Of a DNA stretch of 64,000 bases, positions 61,047 through 64,000 are shown piece by piece. Both the position numbers and the translations under genes were made by a program. The DNA is from Comamonadaceae bacterium UBA4962 (GTDB lineage: Bacteria > Pseudomonadota > Gammaproteobacteria > Burkholderiales > Burkholderiaceae_C). The DNA lies in contig DHAE01000003.1 of assembly GCA_002397315.1 (NCBI GenBank), forward strand, positions 62,001-126,000, read 5' to 3'. The number at the start of each line of letters is the position of its first letter. Positions within the stretch are counted from its first letter, which is position 1. The notes beneath the pieces are model-generated. The model saw only the letters and a program-made list of their open reading frames with translations, did not search any database and had not been told where the DNA came from.

Positions 61047-62686
61047 GGACGGGGAGTCTCCAGCAGGGGAAGGGTGAGAAGGATGCGCAGGCCGCCGAGC
61101 GGCGAGGCTTCGGCCGTGATCCTGCCGCCGTGGGCCTGCACGATGGCCCGGCAGATCGCGAGGCCCAGGCCCGATCCACCGGTGTCGCCCGCGGCGCGGG
61201 TGCGGGAGGCTTCGGCGCGGTAGAGGCGGTCGAACACGCGCGGCAGTTCATGGGCGGGCACGCCAGGAGCGGTGTCGTCCCACTGCAGCACGAGCTGCAG
61301 GGCGCCGTTGCCGACGCCGGGCGCGCGCTCGGTGCGGGCGGAAAGGCACAGCCGGCCGCCGGCCTCGGTGTAGCGCAGGCTGTTCTCCAGCAGGTTCAGG
61401 TACACGCGGTGCAGCTGGGCCGCATCGCCCCGCACGAGTGCGTCCGCGTTCTGCGGCGGGTCGCCGGCCCAGGCGCCCAGGGCCGAGGTGTCGAGCGCGA
61501 TGGCGGCGTTGTCGAAACGCGCCTGCATCGAGGCCACCGCCTCGGCCAGAAGCGCGAGCGGGCGCACGGGCACCAGCACGGCGGGCATGGACTCGCCGGC
61601 CGCATCCAGGCTGGCGCGCAGGTCGCCGACCAACTGGATCAGCCGCATCACCTGGCGGTGCAGCCGCAGCGCGGTGCTGTCGTCGAATCGCCGGATGCCG
61701 TCCTGCACGGCTTCGATCTCGGCGCGCATGGCGGCCAGCGGCGTGCGCAGTTCGTGCGCGGCATCGCCGATCCACTGGCGGCGCGAGGCTTCCATGCCGG
61801 CGAGCTGTTCGGCCATGTCGTTGAAGGTGCGCGCGAGCCGCGCCAGTTCGTCGTCGCCATCCACCGGCACGCGCGTGTCCAGCCGGCCGGCCGCCACCTG
61901 GCGGGCACCGTTTACCAGCGCGCCGACGGGCGCGAGCCAGCGCCGAGCCAGCCACCAGGAGAGCGCCAGCGCGAGCACCAGGCCGGCGGCTCCCGTCCAG
62001 GCCACGAACACCAGTTGCTGGCGCAGGAAGGCCAGGTCCGCATCGGTTTCCACATCCAACGGCGGCAGCAGCACGAGCTGGCCGATGGCTTCGCCGCGTG
62101 GGCCGCGCAGCACGCGCCGGGCGGAGCCGGGCTGTGGCTCCCTCCCCGCGATGACGTTGCGCTGGCCGTCGATCAGGCCCAGGCGCTGTGAGAGCGCGTG
62201 GCCCGACGGGTCGGGCGGCGAGGCGGTTCCGGCGGGCCGGCCCGGTGAGGCGACGTCGCTGGCAGGGGCACTGGCGGAAGGTGCCGGGCCGCCATCGCCG
62301 GAAGCGGTGGCATCGCTGCTGCAGATGGTGGATGCGCCCGTGCCTTGCTGCACCGCGGACGGTCTGCCATCGGTACCCGCGCCCGGTTCATCGCGCTTGC
62401 TGGGCGGCGTCGGGCCGAAGGTCGCCCGGGGCAGCTCCCCGGGCTTGTGCATCTGCCGCCAGAGTGCGGGCTGGGTGCGCAGCGTGTCCCAGCCGCCGTG
62501 CAGCACGTAGACGCGCTCCAGCCGTCCCGCGAGCCAGTCGAGCCGGCCCAGTTCGATCTCGGCGATGTAAGGCCCCAGGCCCCGTTGCAGGCCCAGCCGC
62601 GAGAACCCCATGAAGAGCGCCAGCAGCACGGCCAGCAGGATGCTGAGCGCGAGGAAGGCTTTGCTTTGTAGGGTGAGGCGGGGCAT
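61043..62686 (-). CDS. Sensor histidine kinase (BaeS-like)
   Basis: 547 aa. Two membrane helices (about 9-27 and 225-245) border a periplasmic sensor with a low-complexity Pro/Ser/Ala/Gly insert (about 95-165). HAMP, H box (GDAAHELRTPLAAM), N box (NLLENSLRYTEAGG) and G boxes (GGSGLGLAICRAI) follow in order. The ATG at 62686 begins the first membrane helix; longer in-frame extensions are not kinase-like. It overlaps the response-regulator gene by 4 nt. Confidence 0.9.
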   Translation of the reverse strand: MPRLTLQSKAFLALSILLAVLLALFMGFSRLGLQRGLGPYIAEIELGRLDWLAGRLERVYVLHGGWDTLRTQPALWRQMHKPGELPRATFGPTPPSKRDEPGAGTDGRPSAVQQGTGASTICSSDATASGDGGPAPSASAPASDVASPGRPAGTASPPDPSGHALSQRLGLIDGQRNVIAGREPQPGSARRVLRGPRGEAIGQLVLLPPLDVETDADLAFLRQQLVFVAWTGAAGLVLALALSWWLARRWLAPVGALVNGARQVAAGRLDTRVPVDGDDELARLARTFNDMAEQLAGMEASRRQWIGDAAHELRTPLAAMRAEIEAVQDGIRRFDDSTALRLHRQVMRLIQLVGDLRASLDAAGESMPAVLVPVRPLALLAEAVASMQARFDNAAIALDTSALGAWAGDPPQNADALVRGDAAQLHRVYLNLLENSLRYTEAGGRLCLSARTERAPGVGNGALQLVLQWDDTAPGVPAHELPRVFDRLYRAEASRTRAAGDTGGSGLGLAICRAIVQAHGGRITAEASPLGGLRILLTLPLLETPRP

Positions 62687-62712
62687 CGGCGAACGGGGCG
62701 GGCGGCGGTGGG

Positions 62713-63087
62713 TCAGCGGGCGGGCGGAGGGCCGCCGGCACCCGGCGGGCCGCCCGCGGGCAGGGCCACGAGGGAGCCGTTCATTGTGCGGCAAGTGCCC
62801 GGCAGTGTCTGGCGGTCGGGCATGGTCAGCGTGACCGGCGCGCCTTCCGCCAGGCCCTGGCAGACCGTGTACGCCTCGCGCGGCAGCGGGGGCGGCTGGC
62901 GGCCCTGGCGCTCGCCGGGGGCGGGCTGGGCGGTGGCCATGCCGGCGTAGAGCAGTGCCACCACGGCGAAGGCCGCGAGCGGCAGTTCGCATGCCGACGG
63001 TTCGGCCGGCGGGCGGCCGAGGCATGCCGTGGCCGCGGGGGAGCGGCCAGCGATAGGCAGGTCGTCGAAGCGGGGCGGCGGGGCCAT
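62713..63087 (-). CDS. Small secreted or membrane-anchored hypothetical protein
   Basis: 124 aa. An unusual N-terminal region of about 35 residues precedes a hydrophobic helix (LPLAAFAVVALLYAGMATAQ). A Pro-rich stretch and a possible disulfide domain (YTVCQGLAEGAPVTLTMPDRQTLPGTCR) follow, with a Gly/Pro-rich tail. It lies 26 nt upstream of the kinase gene, so it may be the regulated or sensed partner of the two-component system. No family is recognised. Confidence 0.65.
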   Translation of the reverse strand: MAPPPRFDDLPIAGRSPAATACLGRPPAEPSACELPLAAFAVVALLYAGMATAQPAPGERQGRQPPPLPREAYTVCQGLAEGAPVTLTMPDRQTLPGTCRTMNGSLVALPAGGPPGAGGPPPAR

Positions 63088-63165
63088 GGTCTCTCCTGGA
63101 ACGTGCGATGGCCCGACTGTGCCGGCCAATCCAGGAGAAAAAATGCGCCCGGCCGCGCACCGCCG

Positions 63166-64000
63166 CTAGAGCGTGGCGACCTCCGGCGCCTTGGCGTGCG
63201 CCCGCGCGATGTCCTGCGTGGCGCGCAGGAAGCGGTCCACGTCGTCCGGGGTGTGGCAGTGCAGCGGCGATACGCGCACCGCGCCCGCGATGCCGAACGA
63301 GTCGAGCATGCGGCGCGAGTAGATGCTCGCGATGCTGCGCTCGTAGACGGTGATTCCGCGCTGCGCGTACTCGCGCACGGCATCGGTGCACTCCAGATGG
63401 TCGAAGCCGATGGCGATGATGAGGTCGCGCCGCACGAGGTCGTCGTGGTCGAGGAACACCTGCACGCCCGGCTGCGCCCGCAGCCCCGGAGGGCCGCCGT
63501 CGCCGCCGCCCGCGAGCAGGCGCCGCAGCAGGGCCCGCTCGTGCAGTTCGATGCTCTCGATACCGGCCGCGAAGCGTTCGCGCCGCGGTGCATCGGCGGC
63601 CACCCCGCCGCCCTGGGGATGGGTGCCGATCCAGCACACGTAGTCCACGATCTCGGTCATCACCGCGAACTGCCAGGGCGAGGTGCTGCCCAGATCCCAG
63701 TAGCCCGCGGGCTTTCCGGAAAGCTTGTGGTGCGGTAGCGCGGCCGCCCGGTCGGAGAGCCAGGCGAAGCCCGAGCCGCGGCAGCCGAAGAACTTGTAGG
63801 GCGCGATGTTGATGCCGTCCACCGGCGCGGCCTGCAGGTCGATCAGGCCGTGCGGCGCGTGCTGCACGGCATCCACGAGGATGTACAGATCGGGCCGGAT
63901 GGCGCGCGCGGCACGCACGATGGCGGGCAGATCGAGCTTGGCGCCCGAGATGTTGGAGGCGTGGATCACGTTCAGCACGCAGGTGCCTTCGTCGATCAGC
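63166..64000 (-). CDS. Class V aminotransferase (PLP-dependent), partial
   Basis: Runs off the right edge, lacking the N-terminus; about 278 codons are present. PLP-binding Lys is in NIAPYKFFGCRGSGFAWLSDR, with the class V pattern ILVDAVQHAPHGLIDLQAAPVD before it. The C-terminal small domain ends in RVSPLHCHTPDDVDRFLRATQ. Cysteine desulfurases and kynureninases share this fold; the substrate cannot be assigned from the visible part. Confidence 0.85.
   Translation of the reverse strand, partial: LIDEGTCVLNVIHASNISGAKLDLPAIVRAARAIRPDLYILVDAVQHAPHGLIDLQAAPVDGINIAPYKFFGCRGSGFAWLSDRAAALPHHKLSGKPAGYWDLGSTSPWQFAVMTEIVDYVCWIGTHPQGGGVAADAPRRERFAAGIESIELHERALLRRLLAGGGDGGPPGLRAQPGVQVFLDHDDLVRRDLIIAIGFDHLECTDAVREYAQRGITVYERSIASIYSRRMLDSFGIAGAVRVSPLHCHTPDDVDRFLRATQDIARAHAKAPEVATL

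Noticed and set aside
1..64000. Insertion sequences or transposons in the cargo
   Set aside because: No transposase gene or paired terminal inverted repeats were recognised on either strand. The cargo seems to have been assembled by recombination, as the LysR/kinase remnant suggests.
1..64000. CRISPR array
   Set aside because: No regularly spaced repeat-spacer array is visible. The only regular repeats are the three iterons at 31704-31767 and the in-gene 114-bp duplication.

Overview
The window is high-GC proteobacterial DNA, most consistent with a Burkholderiales (Comamonadaceae/Acidovorax-like) chromosome. That placement is inferred from gene content and codon use, not from a marker gene. 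It has two parts. Positions 1 to about 47379 are the right-hand portion of an integrative and conjugative element (ICE) of the Tn4371 type. Positions 47380 to 64000 are host chromosome.

ICE, left to right: (i) 1-11460, a minus-strand mating-pair-formation operon in the order traG-copG-trbB-C-D-E-J-K-L-F-G-I, mostly with 4-nt start/stop overlaps; trbI runs off the left edge. (ii) 11668-26965, cargo: an EexN-like lipoprotein, a LysR regulator, a CzcICBA-type heavy-metal RND efflux operon with two extra His-rich secreted proteins, a CzcRS/CusRS-like two-component system, a CadA-type P-type ATPase with divergent CadR, two DUF4148 proteins, and a fused remnant of a second LysR and a second sensor kinase. 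(iii) 27035-33802, transfer and maintenance: TraI relaxase (DUF3363), TraF peptidase, DUF2840, a small RHH-like protein, ParA, RepA with three 17-bp iteron-like repeats just downstream, an AlpA-like HTH and a DUF2285 protein. (iv) 34692-37592, a lower-GC cassette of an XRE regulator, an OLD-like ATPase/Toprim protein and a D12-class adenine methyltransferase, which looks like an inserted defence or modification module. (v) 37629-47143, backbone accessory genes: DUF736, large ParB, DUF932, two DUF2958 paralogues, RadC, DUF1016 nuclease and a tyrosine integrase. Unusually long non-coding spacers here carry dispersed repeats. The right end is a 60-bp 3' fragment of a tRNA-Leu(UAA) gene (47320-47379), cut at the anticodon loop, which I read as attR. 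An intact tRNA-Leu should lie beyond the left edge of the window.

Chromosome: a DUF6806 protein starting 14 nt after the tRNA fragment, a YgjP-type metallopeptidase, a PaoABC-type molybdo-flavo-iron-sulfur aldehyde oxidoreductase, glutamate racemase immediately downstream of a class I fumarase, an MHYT-GGDEF-EAL c-di-GMP protein, a class II fumarase (FumC), topoisomerase IB, a BaeRS-like two-component system with a small secreted protein, and a truncated class V aminotransferase.

The metal genes form one resistance programme: CadA moves Cd/Zn/Pb from cytoplasm to periplasm under CadR, CzcCBA exports from the periplasm across the outer membrane, and the two-component system senses the periplasm. 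The best candidate for undescribed biology is the XRE/OLD-Toprim/adenine-methylase cassette. Second are the tRNA-Leu target of this ICE and its iteron-bearing rep/par region.
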